Of a stretch of 64,000 bases of DNA, positions 24,915 to 35,503 are shown one piece after another. The notes under the pieces were generated by a model. That model did no database searches. It saw only the letters and a program-made list of their open reading frames with translations, and was not told the origin of the DNA. The stretch spans positions 93,139 through 157,138 of the forward strand of contig NZ_CGIH01000004.1 of assembly GCF_000983115.1 (NCBI RefSeq). The letters run 5' to 3'. The translations under genes were made by a program, and so were the position numbers. The number at the start of each line of letters is the position of its first letter. Position 1 is the first letter of the stretch. Origin of the DNA: Syntrophomonas zehnderi OL-4. GTDB taxonomy: Bacteria > Bacillota > Syntrophomonadia > Syntrophomonadales > Syntrophomonadaceae.

Positions 24915-26591
24915 ATGAATCCCATCCAAGAGTTAAGAGATAAGCTGAATAACATTATTATAGAGGCCTTAAAAAAGGCCAAGGATGAGGAACTGCTACA
25001 GTTTCAGCATATCCCTGGATTTGTTATTGAAGTGCCTAAGGACAGCAACCATGGTGATTTTGCCAGCAATGTGGCTATGCTGATGGCGCGTGAAGCCCGT
25101 ATGAACCCGCGCCAGATAGCGCAGATTATCTGTGACCATATGCCGGAACATACCCTGGAAATAGATAAAATCGAGGTGGCCGGAGCGGGATTTATTAATT
25201 TTTTTGTAAGCAAAAAATGGTTGTATGATATACCTGCACTGGTGAGTGCAATGGGGGATCAGTATGGAAACAATCCCCGCCTGAATAAGCAGGTTCAGGT
25301 CGAATTTGTTAGTGCCAACCCCACCGGGAATCTACACATGGGCAATGCCCGGGGGGGAGCCATCGGAGACACCCTGGCCAATGTTCTGGCCCGGGCTGGT
25401 TATGATGTCGAACGAGAATTCTATATAAATGATTGCGGAAACCAGATTGAAGTATTTGGCCAGTCACTGGAAGCCAGATATCTGCAATTAATGGGAAAGG
25501 ATATCGGATTTCCCGAGAACGGATATGCTGGTCAGGATGTAGTAGATACTGTAAAAAACATTATCCGTACCCACCAGGACGGACTGCTGTCTATGGAGTC
25601 ATCAGTCCGGCAAAAGACCTTGATTGATTATGCCTTGAATGAAAAAATAAAGTATATTAAGAGCACCATGGCTGATTTCGGTATCCACTATGATGTCTGG
25701 TTCAGCGAGAAAACCCTGCATGAGGCAGGTAAGGTAGAAGAAGTCGTTGACTATCTAAAAGAGCGTGGTTACATATATGAAAGCGAAGGGGCTTTATGGT
25801 TTAAGACCACGGCCTTCGGTGACGAAAAAGATGAAGTAATGATCAGGGCCAACGGTTTGCCGACTTATTTTGCAGCAGATATCGCTTATCACAAGGATAA
25901 ATTTGAACGGGGTTTTGATTGGGTTATAAATGTTTGGGGAGCTGATCACCATGGACACGTAGCCCGCATGAAGGGAGCGATGCAGGCCATTGGCTATGAC
26001 CCTGATCATCTGGATATTGTTCTTATGCAGCTGGTTCGCCTGTATCGGGGCGGACAGATTGTGCGTATGTCCAAAAGAACAGGTACGACTGTTTCCCTGG
26101 ACGAACTGATTGAAGAAGTTGGCAAAGATGCCGCCCGTTTTTTCTTTGTAATGCGTAGTCCGGACAGCCATCTGGATTTTGACCTGGAATTAGCCAAGCA
26201 ACAGAGCCAGGACAATCCGGTCTATTACGTACAATATGCCCACGCCCGTATCATGAGTATATTCCGGCAGGCCAAGGCAGCTGGAGCCGAATTAAAAAAG
26301 CCAGCGGAGGTTGACTTTTCAATCTTAGGTGCGGAGGAACTGCAGATACTAAGGAAAATCGCCGATTTTCCGGAAGAGATAGCCATTTCGGCCCGCACCC
26401 TGGCGCCCCATCGCATTGCCAGGTATGTCCTGGATTTAGCCGGGCTTTTTCATAGTTTTTATAACCATCACCGGGTTTTAAATGAAAACAAGGCTTTGCA
26501 GGACGCCCGACTGGTGTTAATGGATATCATCCGCATAACCATCAAAAATTCTCTGGATTTATTGGGTGTCAGCGCACCCGAGCAGATGTAG
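24915..26591 (+). CDS. argS: Arginyl-tRNA synthetase
   Basis: 558 residues, normal for bacterial class I ArgRS. The N-terminal additional domain recognises the tRNA D-loop; the catalytic domain contains the HIGH-like HMGN ([15 protein letters not shown]) and KMSKS-like RMSKRTGT motifs, and the C-terminal DALR-type anticodon domain includes [25 protein letters not shown]. It charges tRNA-Arg. AAGGAGG 6 bases before the ATG. First gene of an apparent run argS-rpoE-MBL-pyrG on the same strand. Confidence 0.97.
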   Translation: MNPIQELRDKLNNIIIEALKKAKDEELLQFQHIPGFVIEVPKDSNHGDFASNVAMLMAREARMNPRQIAQIICDHMPEHTLEIDKIEVAGAGFINFFVSKKWLYDIPALVSAMGDQYGNNPRLNKQVQVEFVSANPTGNLHMGNARGGAIGDTLANVLARAGYDVEREFYINDCGNQIEVFGQSLEARYLQLMGKDIGFPENGYAGQDVVDTVKNIIRTHQDGLLSMESSVRQKTLIDYALNEKIKYIKSTMADFGIHYDVWFSEKTLHEAGKVEEVVDYLKERGYIYESEGALWFKTTAFGDEKDEVMIRANGLPTYFAADIAYHKDKFERGFDWVINVWGADHHGHVARMKGAMQAIGYDPDHLDIVLMQLVRLYRGGQIVRMSKRTGTTVSLDELIEEVGKDAARFFFVMRSPDSHLDFDLELAKQQSQDNPVYYVQYAHARIMSIFRQAKAAGAELKKPAEVDFSILGAEELQILRKIADFPEEIAISARTLAPHRIARYVLDLAGLFHSFYNHHRVLNENKALQDARLVLMDIIRITIKNSLDLLGVSAPEQM

Positions 26592-26601
26592 GAGGGATAT
26601 T

Positions 26602-26832
26602 ATGATAAAAAGGAAGAAAAGTGAGGCGGATTGGGCGGTAGAGATTTTATCCGCACACTCCGAACCACTCCATTATCAGGATTTACTAAAATCAATTGCC
26701 GGGAAAATGAATAAAAAGGATGATCCGGAAACGCTTAATTCCATTTACACCCGGATCAACCTGGACAATCGTCTGGTTTATCAGGGAGAAGGTTACTGGT
26801 ATTACGATACCAGCAGGATACAAAAGGAATAA
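26602..26832 (+). CDS. rpoE: RNA polymerase delta subunit-like, HARE-HTH domain only
   Basis: 76 residues from the ATG at 26602 (GGAGGG upstream). The whole protein is one HARE-HTH domain (SEADWAVEILSAHSEPLHYQDLL ... YTRINLDNRLVYQGEGYWY) like the N-terminal domain of the delta subunit, which modulates transcription initiation and RNA polymerase recycling in Firmicutes. The long acidic tail of Bacillus delta is absent. Position just before pyrG (with one gene between) is the classical rpoE-pyrG order and supports the name. Confidence 0.78.
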   Translation: MIKRKKSEADWAVEILSAHSEPLHYQDLLKSIAGKMNKKDDPETLNSIYTRINLDNRLVYQGEGYWYYDTSRIQKE

Positions 26833-26849
26833 AAGGAGTATATGTAAAA

Positions 26850-27485
26850 TTGCTTTTAAAATGGCTAGGACATGCATCTTTTGAGATAACTACTGGCAGC
26901 ACCAGGATTATAACCGATCCCTTTGATGAAAAACTGGGTTACCCGCTTCTGCCCCGTGAAGCTGAGATTGTTACGGTAAGTCATCAGCATTGGGATCATA
27001 ATGCAGTTAATTTTGTAGGCGGACAACCCCGGGTTATTTCTGAACCAGGCTTATACGGGGTAGGCGATGTACTGATTCAGGGATACCCTACCTTCCATGA
27101 TCGACAAAAAGGGCGCGAACGCGGAAAAAATACTATTTTTAAGATTAGCGCTGAAGACCTAAACCTTCTCCATTTAGGAGATCTGGGGCATATTCTGAGC
27201 CAGGAGCAAATAAAGGAAATAGGCCCTATCGATATCCTTCTGCTGCCAGTCGGTGGAAAATATACCGTGGGATCGGATGAAGCTTTCGAAATTATGCAAT
27301 TAATTAAGCCGCAGGTGGTCATCCCCATGCACTTTATGACCCCGCATCTATCTTTCGAGTTGGACCCCGTGGAGAGATTTACCTCCAAATTTGAGCGGGT
27401 ACAAAAGTTACCCTACCTGGATATCAAAAAACAAGACCTTATGACAGAACCCAAGATCATTGTACTAGAATATCTTATGGGTTGA
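26850..27485 (+). CDS. UlaG-like metal-dependent hydrolase (MBL fold)
   Basis: 211-residue metallo-beta-lactamase-fold protein of the COG2220 type: LKWLGHASFEI start, metal ligands SHQHWDHNA, later His in HLGDLGH and a C-terminal PMHFMTPH. Family members hydrolyse lactones or phosphodiesters (UlaG is L-ascorbate-6-phosphate lactonase); no sugar-utilisation genes are nearby, so the substrate is unknown. TTG start at 26850, GGAG 11 bases upstream. Sits between rpoE and pyrG. Confidence 0.85.
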   Translation: MLLKWLGHASFEITTGSTRIITDPFDEKLGYPLLPREAEIVTVSHQHWDHNAVNFVGGQPRVISEPGLYGVGDVLIQGYPTFHDRQKGRERGKNTIFKISAEDLNLLHLGDLGHILSQEQIKEIGPIDILLLPVGGKYTVGSDEAFEIMQLIKPQVVIPMHFMTPHLSFELDPVERFTSKFERVQKLPYLDIKKQDLMTEPKIIVLEYLMG

Positions 27486-29156
<1,671 letters not shown>

Positions 29157-29192
29157 ACAGTCCCTTGTCGATGTCTTTCGACAAGGGACTGT
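29157..29192. terminator. 15-bp hairpin between convergent genes
   Basis: ACAGTCCCTTGTCGA / TCGACAAGGGACTGT with a 6-base loop, between pyrG and CoA-transferase 3 (convergent). U tracts are short (CCCCTTT plus side; TTTATATAAG minus side), so it may be a bidirectional terminator or a mobile-like hairpin repeat. Confidence 0.65.
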
Positions 29193-29197
29193 CCCCT

Positions 29198-30565
29198 TTA
29201 GAAGGGAATCCGGTTAGTGCGGGACCAGATTTTCATTTCCTGGGCCGATTTGACCAGTTCATCTCGAAAATCAGGGTGGGCAATATTTATCAGGGCTTCT
29301 GCCCGACCCCAGATGGAGAGGGCTTTCATGTTAGTCATGCCGTATTCGGTTACCAAGTATTGAACCTGGGTTCTGGGTACTGTTACGGTTGCTCCTGGGG
29401 TTAGATATGGTCTGATGCGGGAATGCAGGTTGCCCTCCTTGTCTTTGTAGGTGGAGGAAAATGCGAGGAAACTCTTGCCATTCCTGGAATGGAAAGCACC
29501 GACAACAAAATCTAGCTGGCCTCCAGTTCCGGATATCTGTCTAAGTCCGGAGCTTTCTGAACATACCTGGGAAAGCAGATCGATCTCCAGGATATTATTA
29601 ATGGATACAAAATTATCGCTTAAGGCAATGCGGCTGGGATCATTGGTATAGTTCACGGTGCAGGATGCACAACGTGGATTATTATCTAAAAAATCATAGG
29701 TGGCCTGCGTACCCAGCGAGAATGAGTAGGTACTTTTATTAATATCGATAGCTTTTTTGCGGTTGGTAATTTTGCCGGTTTCATACATATTTACGTAAGC
29801 ATCACAGAACATCTCGCTTTGAACCCCCAGATCTTTCAGATCGGACTCTGCAATCATATTGCCAATAAGGTTAGGCAAAGCTCCGATACCAAGCTGGATG
29901 CAGGCTCCATCAACAATCTCGGCAACGATCTGTTCAGCAATCTTTTTCTCCGCAGCCGTAGGCGCGCCTGAGGGTGGGGTACAGAAGACGGGGGTATTGG
30001 AGCCTTCGATAATGTAGTCGATCTCGCTTATATGAACGTATTCGTCATTGCCGCCCAGGCAGCGAGGCATGTTCTCGTTGACCTCGATAATAGCTATTTT
30101 AGAATTTAAGGCTAGACCGCGGTTGTGAGAATTGCCCAGTCCAAAATTAAAACATCCGGAATTATCCATGGGGGTAGCCTGACAGCACCAGAAATCAGGC
30201 CATAAGTTGGAAAAATCCGGGTTGTAAGCTAATATGGTGGCTTCATGATAATTAAAGGGATTGTGACAGCACAGCCCAAAATCACCGGCTTTACGGTCGA
30301 TAGCGGTAAAATACCAGCAGAAATACTGAAAAGTAAGCTGCTGGGGATCATTCTTAATTACTTCAGGTACCGGCAAAACTGTCCCCGTGCCTCGTATGGA
30401 TACATTTTCCAGGCCATCCCCGGCACGTTTGCTCAATGCCAGGTCAAAATCCACCGGTTTGGTGGCGAACATACCGTAATCAATAATGGCATTGGACTGA
30501 ACCAGTTTGGCGGCTTGATCAGCAGTTATCAGTTTGCTCTTGTACTCATCCATGTAAGTACTCAA
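29198..30565 (-). CDS. CoA-transferase 3 (butyryl-CoA:acetate CoA-transferase-like)
   Basis: 455 residues from the TTG at 30565 (GGAGGAAG upstream); the longer reading from 30661 adds residues with no ribosome site, and the chosen start matches CoA-transferase 2 (MSTYMxEYKSKLITA). Likely catalytic Glu251 in QSEMFCD, glycine loop GTGGQLDF. It resembles CoA-transferase 2 along its whole length, suggesting duplication, and probably acts on a similar acyl pair. It is far from the sigma54 island and its upstream region lacks a correctly spaced sigma54 element, so regulation probably differs. Confidence 0.9.
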   Translation of the reverse strand: MSTYMDEYKSKLITADQAAKLVQSNAIIDYGMFATKPVDFDLALSKRAGDGLENVSIRGTGTVLPVPEVIKNDPQQLTFQYFCWYFTAIDRKAGDFGLCCHNPFNYHEATILAYNPDFSNLWPDFWCCQATPMDNSGCFNFGLGNSHNRGLALNSKIAIIEVNENMPRCLGGNDEYVHISEIDYIIEGSNTPVFCTPPSGAPTAAEKKIAEQIVAEIVDGACIQLGIGALPNLIGNMIAESDLKDLGVQSEMFCDAYVNMYETGKITNRKKAIDINKSTYSFSLGTQATYDFLDNNPRCASCTVNYTNDPSRIALSDNFVSINNILEIDLLSQVCSESSGLRQISGTGGQLDFVVGAFHSRNGKSFLAFSSTYKDKEGNLHSRIRPYLTPGATVTVPRTQVQYLVTEYGMTNMKALSIWGRAEALINIAHPDFRDELVKSAQEMKIWSRTNRIPF

Positions 30566-30686
30566 TATTCTTCCTCCTCCCATTTGGTAGGCCAAAAGCC
30601 TGAATTTGCAGCAAATACTACTGTTAACTGAATATTCAAAAAAATGTTTATATATGTACAATTCGCATTAAAATTCCATATTCCTC

Positions 30687-30707
30687 CTTGATTGACAAAA
30701 AATCAAG
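30687..30707. promoter_or_regulatory. CTTGATT dyad upstream of CoA-transferase 3 and femX
   Basis: CTTGATT-GACAAAA-AATCAAG is a perfect 7-bp dyad in the divergent region and overlaps a TTGACA hexamer reading toward the femX-like gene. Candidate operator; no clear -10 was found at standard spacing. Confidence 0.4.
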
Positions 30708-30846
30708 CGATATTACAGGATACAAATTCTTACACAAAAATACTATTTTTTTAGCAGGCATAATGCCTTGGATGGAGAACCTATAAAAAGGATACCTGCA
30801 GAATAAAAAGGCAAGACTAGCAGAGAAAACATTTTAGGAGTTGCAA

Positions 30847-31935
30847 ATGTATACAAGCAGAATTATCGATATTAAAGAAAAGGATCGTTACAACGATTTC
30901 GTAAAAAATCATCCCCAGGGGCATTTCCTGCAAACCTGGGAGTGGGGCGAGGTTAAAAGGGGAATGGGCTGGGAACCGCTTCCCCTGGTACTAGAAGCGG
31001 ATGGAGACATCAAAGCTTCCCTGCTTATTTTAAAAAGGGCTCTTCCGCTGCCGGGGCTTAACAAATGTATTTTTTATTCTCCGCGCGGACCGGTGGTGGA
31101 TGTTGATAGCCAGGAATTATGCAGTGTTTTATTTGAGGGAGCACGCCGGGTCGCTAAAGATCACGGGGCGATCTTTCTAAAGATTGATCCTGATGTGCCC
31201 TCCAGTGATGAAACGTTTGAAACGATATTAAAAACATGTGGATTTAAAAAAAATGAAACTGGTTTGGATTTTGAAGGTGTCCAGCCGGCCTTTGTTTTTC
31301 GGCTGGATATTAATCCGGATGAAGAGACGCTCTTAGCCAATATGCATTCCAAGACCCGTTATAATGTTCGTCTGGCCGGAAGGAAAGGAGTTACCGTTAG
31401 GACGGCCAATAATAAGGAAGACCTAAAGAAGTTTTATGCTTTGTTAGAAGAGACGGCAATACGGGATAAATTTCTAATCCGGGGTTATGAATATTTTGAA
31501 ATGATCTGGGACAATATGGTTGAAAATGGCATGGCGGAAGTTTTTTTGGCGGAGTGGGAAGGTAAACTGGTCGCGGCCACCCTGGCATTGATACTGGGGG
31601 AGAAGGCCTGGTACCTGTACGGGGCCTCCAGCAACGAATACCGTAATGTCATGCCCAACTATCTGATCCAGTGGGAAATGATCTGCTGGGCCAAGAAACA
31701 TGGTTGTACCCTGTATGATTTCCGCGGGGTTTCAGGTGATTTAGATGAAAACAACCCTCTTTATGGACTGTATAAGTTCAAAAAAGGATTTAATGGAGAA
31801 TTCACAGAGTTTGTTGGGGATTGGGATACGGTTTATTCGCCTTTCTACTACTTCTTATGGACCCGGGCCCTGCCGCTATATTTACAAAGTACCCGCGCTA
31901 TGCAGCGCAGAAAAAGGGGACTGGGGGAAAACTAA
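30847..31935 (+). CDS. FemX/FemAB-family peptidyltransferase
   Basis: 362 residues. Two GNAT-like halves joined by a helical arm, as in lipid II:glycine/alanine transferases: GHFLQTWEWGEVKRGMGW in the first half and KTRYNVRLAGRKGV, WYLYGASSNEYRNVMPNYL, YDFRGVSGDLDENNPLYG in the second. Uses aminoacyl-tRNA to add residues to peptidoglycan precursor. ATG at 30847 has AGGAG 6 bases upstream; a TTG at 30841 would have no spacing. Stop and next start overlap (TAATG), so it is coupled to the racemase gene. Confidence 0.9.
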   Translation: MYTSRIIDIKEKDRYNDFVKNHPQGHFLQTWEWGEVKRGMGWEPLPLVLEADGDIKASLLILKRALPLPGLNKCIFYSPRGPVVDVDSQELCSVLFEGARRVAKDHGAIFLKIDPDVPSSDETFETILKTCGFKKNETGLDFEGVQPAFVFRLDINPDEETLLANMHSKTRYNVRLAGRKGVTVRTANNKEDLKKFYALLEETAIRDKFLIRGYEYFEMIWDNMVENGMAEVFLAEWEGKLVAATLALILGEKAWYLYGASSNEYRNVMPNYLIQWEMICWAKKHGCTLYDFRGVSGDLDENNPLYGLYKFKKGFNGEFTEFVGDWDTVYSPFYYFLWTRALPLYLQSTRAMQRRKRGLGEN

Positions 31936-33128
31936 TGGAACGGGTTTTAGGAGACAAATGGATTGAAATCGATGTAGATGCAATAAAAAACAATCTGGTG
32001 GCAGTAAATTCCCAATTAGAGGAAAAAACCCGCTTAATCGCAGTGATAAAAGCCAATGCCTATGGCCACGGCGCTGTAGAAACAGCCCGCATCCTTTATC
32101 AAAACGGGGTAGACTTTTTTGCGGTAAGCTATCTCTACGAAGCTTTGGAATTGCGCAAGGCGGGTATTCGTTCCGCGATCCTGGTTTTTAGCCCCATTAT
32201 TCATGAGGATGAATTAAAAGAAGCCATCAGTCAGCACATTACCATTACCATCGCCTCTTACGCTGACTGGAAATTATTGGAGTACGTTTCATACGGCTTT
32301 AATAATTATATCCGGGTTCACCTAAAGTTGGATACTGGATTGGGTCGTTTTGGATTAACCGGAGAGGAAGCATTGGCTTTGACCCAGGAAATAAAAGACC
32401 ATCCCCACGTTCACCTGGAAGGGATCTATACCCATATGGCAGAGGCAGCTTCCAACCCAGCCTATACTGAGAAGCAGTTTGCCAGTTTCATGAAAACCAT
32501 TCACCGGTTGGAGGATGCGGGTATTAAAATTCCGGTAAAACATTGTGCCAATAGTGCTGTTTTTCTTAAATATCCACATATGCATTTAGATGGGGTCAGA
32601 TTAGGCACCTTGCTGTCCGGTCAATATCCGGCCGGCAAGTTTGATCAGGTTCTTGATCTTAAGGATCCTTATTGTTTTAAAAGCCGGGTTATATCAGTTC
32701 GTTCCTTAAAAAAGGGTAGTTATCTGGGATACTATCGCAGCTACCGGCTGCGCCAGGACGCACAGATAGCTGTAATACCGGTAGGGTTTAGTGATGGCCT
32801 GGCGCTTGAAGTAGCCAACAAGCCGGCGGGTTTTTGGGACATGCTCAAATCGATGGCTAAAATAATGCTTATGTATTTTAATGTGCCGCGCTTTAGCCTG
32901 CATCTGATACTAAACGGGGTCGCTTGCCCTGTAAGAGGAAAGGTTTTTATGCAAATGGCGCTGCTGGAAATACCTTCTGGATACGATGTGAATATTGGTG
33001 ATGAAGTTGAACTTCCCGTGCGCAAAACACTAGCCTCACGCAGTATTACCCGGGTTTATACCCAGAGGGGAAAAGCCGGTAAGATATCTTGTCAGGAAGG
33101 CACAAACTATACGGTTGACGAAATGTAA
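31935..33128 (+). CDS. Alanine racemase-like PLP enzyme (divergent)
   Basis: 397 residues. PLP lysine in VIKANAYGHG (Lys39), an HCANSAVFLK segment, the GYYRSY region at the second catalytic base position and VIPVGFSDG. Fold-type III racemases convert L- to D-alanine for the cell wall. Deviations: GTLLSGQYP replaces the usual GxxxYGxxP, GKVFMQM replaces GRVCMDQ, and there is extra sequence around FWDMLKSMAKIMLMYF. The substrate might therefore not be alanine. Translationally coupled to the FemX-like gene, which fits a joint role in peptidoglycan side-chain or bridge synthesis. Confidence 0.82.
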   Translation: MERVLGDKWIEIDVDAIKNNLVAVNSQLEEKTRLIAVIKANAYGHGAVETARILYQNGVDFFAVSYLYEALELRKAGIRSAILVFSPIIHEDELKEAISQHITITIASYADWKLLEYVSYGFNNYIRVHLKLDTGLGRFGLTGEEALALTQEIKDHPHVHLEGIYTHMAEAASNPAYTEKQFASFMKTIHRLEDAGIKIPVKHCANSAVFLKYPHMHLDGVRLGTLLSGQYPAGKFDQVLDLKDPYCFKSRVISVRSLKKGSYLGYYRSYRLRQDAQIAVIPVGFSDGLALEVANKPAGFWDMLKSMAKIMLMYFNVPRFSLHLILNGVACPVRGKVFMQMALLEIPSGYDVNIGDEVELPVRKTLASRSITRVYTQRGKAGKISCQEGTNYTVDEM

Positions 33129-33245
33129 TTGATTTTGCAAAAAAGAAAACCAATATATGGGGCCTGCGGTCATGGGGCAAAATAATAGAAAATGCGATCG
33201 TCATTTGCAAAATAAAAAATATATTTTTTTAAATAATCCAAATTA

Positions 33246-33252
33246 TTCGACA
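33246..33252 (-). promoter_or_regulatory. Spo0A box upstream of spo0F
   Basis: TTCGACA is the exact complement of the 0A box TGTCGAA, 61 bases before the spo0F start. In Bacillus, spo0F is controlled by Spo0A-P. A 7-base match alone is weak, but the location is meaningful. Confidence 0.5.
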
Positions 33253-33312
33253 AGAATATGGCTGTATACTGCTTCAGATTGAACTATACTATATTCGGGG
33301 GGGGATATGGTT

Positions 33313-33684
33313 ATGACAGGGAAGATCCTGATTGTTGATGATCAGAAGGGTGTCAGAAGACTTTTGGAAGAACTGTTTAAAAAAGAAGGCTGGGAAGTAA
33401 ACATGGCCATGGACGGCAAAGATGCCATAGAAAAAGTTGAAGAAAAACAGCCGGATATTATTTTAATGGATGTTAAAATGCCCAATATGAATGGACTGGA
33501 AGCATCTCAGGTCATCCTGGAGAAACATGGAAACATCCCTATCATAATGATGACGGCATACGGAGAAATAGAGGTTGTTAAAAAAGCTCTGGATGCTGGA
33601 GTAAAAAAATGTATAACCAAGCCATTTGATATAATGGTTTTACGGGATATGGTAAACAGTATTTTTAATGAACAAACAGCATAA
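33313..33684 (+). CDS. spo0F: Sporulation phosphorelay response regulator Spo0F
   Basis: 123-residue stand-alone receiver domain: acidic pair Asp9/Asp10, phosphoacceptor Asp53 (LMDVKMPNMNG), Thr in MMTAYGE and Lys in ITKPF. No output domain, as in Spo0F, which carries phosphate from sporulation kinases to Spo0B/Spo0A in Bacilli; many Clostridia lack a full relay, so the role here could be different. Location directly before fba is the Bacillus order. ATG at 33307 sits 2 bases from a run of G; the ATG at 33313 has better spacing. Confidence 0.85.
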   Translation: MTGKILIVDDQKGVRRLLEELFKKEGWEVNMAMDGKDAIEKVEEKQPDIILMDVKMPNMNGLEASQVILEKHGNIPIIMMTAYGEIEVVKKALDAGVKKCITKPFDIMVLRDMVNSIFNEQTA

Positions 33685-33793
33685 TAATTAATTAAATAAT
33701 CATGGGCAAGCTGTAATTATTATTAGAATTTGAGTATATAGACTGCCATTCTTTTAGCTATTAGCTATTTAATTATACAAAGGAGATGTTATT

Positions 33794-34648
33794 GTGGCAC
33801 TTGTTTCAGTTACAGAACTATTGCTCAAAGCAGATCGGGAAGGATATGCAGTTGGCGCATTTAACGCCAACAACATGGAAATTGTGCAGGCGATTGCCCA
33901 GGCGGCAGCTATGGAAAACGCGCCGGTAATCATGCAGGCCAGCCAGGGAGCTATCAAATATGCCGGTTTGGATTATATTACCGGCATGGTAAAAATGGCT
34001 GCAGATGAATATAAGGTGCCGATTGCACTGCACCTTGATCATGGAACTGATTTTGACCAGGTGGTAAAATGTATTAGAAGCGGCTTCAGTTCGGTTATGT
34101 ACGATGGTTCCAAATTGACGCTTAAGGAAAATATCGCCATGACTAACAAGGTTTTAGACATGGCCAGGCCGATTGGGGTATCAGTTGAGGCAGAACTGGG
34201 CAAAATAGGAGGAACCGAGGATCATGTACATGTAGATGCGAAAGATGCCATGTATACCGACCCCGAGGAAGCCAGAATATTTGTTGAGGAGACAGGTGTG
34301 GAAAGTTTGGCTATTGCCATAGGTACAGCCCATGGCCAGTACAAAGGAGAACCACATCTGGATTTTGAACGTCTGGAAAAAATAAAGCAGCTGGTCAAAA
34401 TCCCGATTGTATTGCACGGTTCCTCAGGAGTTCCGGATAATGCTATACAAAAGGCAATTAAGTTAGGGGTTTGCAAGGTTAATATTGATACCAACATCAG
34501 AGAAGCCTTTGTATGGGAAATGAGAAAGATTATAAACGATAATCCTGATGAAATAGATCCCCGCAAAATACTTGGGCCGGCTCGGGAAGCTGCGGTAGAT
34601 ATCATCCGTCAAAAAATCCGCCTTTTTGGCAGTTCCAACAAGGCTTAA
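33794..34648 (+). CDS. fba: Fructose-bisphosphate aldolase, class II
   Basis: 284 residues, class IIB size. Zinc ligands and active site are seen in LHLDHGTDF, VEAELGKIGGTED, GTAHGQYKG and LHGSSGVPD. Splits fructose 1,6-bisphosphate into two triose phosphates or runs in reverse for gluconeogenesis. GTG start behind AGGAGATG. Downstream transaldolase and glpX make a central-carbon block. Confidence 0.95.
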   Translation: MALVSVTELLLKADREGYAVGAFNANNMEIVQAIAQAAAMENAPVIMQASQGAIKYAGLDYITGMVKMAADEYKVPIALHLDHGTDFDQVVKCIRSGFSSVMYDGSKLTLKENIAMTNKVLDMARPIGVSVEAELGKIGGTEDHVHVDAKDAMYTDPEEARIFVEETGVESLAIAIGTAHGQYKGEPHLDFERLEKIKQLVKIPIVLHGSSGVPDNAIQKAIKLGVCKVNIDTNIREAFVWEMRKIINDNPDEIDPRKILGPAREAAVDIIRQKIRLFGSSNKA

Positions 34649-34690
34649 GGAGACAGAGAAACTGGCTCAATAATAAGGGGGTAATCTTTT

Positions 34691-35347
34691 TTGCGAATTT
34701 TTATTGACTCTGCTAATATAGAGGAGATAAGGGATATTAACAGTATGGGTTTTCTGGCCGGGGTTACGACTAACCCCAGCCTGGTAGCCAAGGAAAAACG
34801 AGATTACCATGAGGTTCTAAAAGAGATCTGCTCCATTGTGGATGGACCGATAAGTGCGGAGGTAATTGCCCAGGATTATAAAGGTATGCTCGCCGAGGCA
34901 GAGATCCTGGCAGCGATACATCCTAATGTGGTCATTAAGATAGCACTGACTGAAGAGGGTTTAAAGGTTATCAAAAAGCTCCATGAGAAAGGGATCAAGA
35001 CGAACGCCACGCTGGTGTTTTCAGCCAACCAGGCGTTGTTGGCGGCTCGGGCCGGTGCCAGTTTTGTTAGCCCCTTCCTGGGAAGGGTTGATGACAACGG
35101 TAATGACGGCCTGATTCTGCTAGAAGATATCATGACCATTTTTAATCAGTATATGCTGGATACTGAAGTTATAGCCGCCAGTATAAGGCACCCCATGCAT
35201 GTTCTCCAATCTGCTAAAATCGGCTCCCATATCGCTACCGTACCTTATAATGTAATTAAACAGATGATTAAGCATCCTTTAACAGATGCGGGTATTGACA
35301 AGTTTTTAAATGACTGGGAACAGGCATTTCCCGGCACGCAACAGTAG
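34691..35347 (+). CDS. tal: Transaldolase / fructose-6-phosphate aldolase family
   Basis: 218 residues, the short TalC/MipB class. Begins [16 protein letters not shown], has GVTTNPSL, Schiff-base lysine in [11 protein letters not shown] and [18 protein letters not shown]. Transfers dihydroxyacetone units in the non-oxidative pentose phosphate pathway, or cleaves fructose 6-phosphate. TTG start after a short GGGG site. Conserved neighbour of fba in Firmicutes. Confidence 0.92.
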   Translation: MRIFIDSANIEEIRDINSMGFLAGVTTNPSLVAKEKRDYHEVLKEICSIVDGPISAEVIAQDYKGMLAEAEILAAIHPNVVIKIALTEEGLKVIKKLHEKGIKTNATLVFSANQALLAARAGASFVSPFLGRVDDNGNDGLILLEDIMTIFNQYMLDTEVIAASIRHPMHVLQSAKIGSHIATVPYNVIKQMIKHPLTDAGIDKFLNDWEQAFPGTQQ

Positions 35348-35380
35348 GCAGATAAGAATACCAAAAAAACGAAATGATGC

Positions 35381-35423
35381 CCCGCCGGAGCCATTTCTTG
35401 CTCTCCAACATTGGAGCGGCGGG
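35381..35423. repeat. Hairpin in tal-glpX gap
   Basis: CCCGCC / GGCGGG enclosing an inner CTCCAA / TTGGAG stem-loop. No U tract; could attenuate or protect the transcript between tal and glpX. Confidence 0.5.
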
Positions 35424-35503
35424 TAGCGTCAGACAGGCAGTCGTATTAAACATAATGGAAACGTATTTTTGGTGCGTCCCCATAGAATTGGAGGGTTTTG
35501 GTT

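Noticed and set aside
30664..30686. Sigma54-like TGGAATTTTAATGC on the minus strand before CoA-transferase 3
   Set aside because: GG and GC are 9 bases apart instead of the required 10, and the -12 element is poor.
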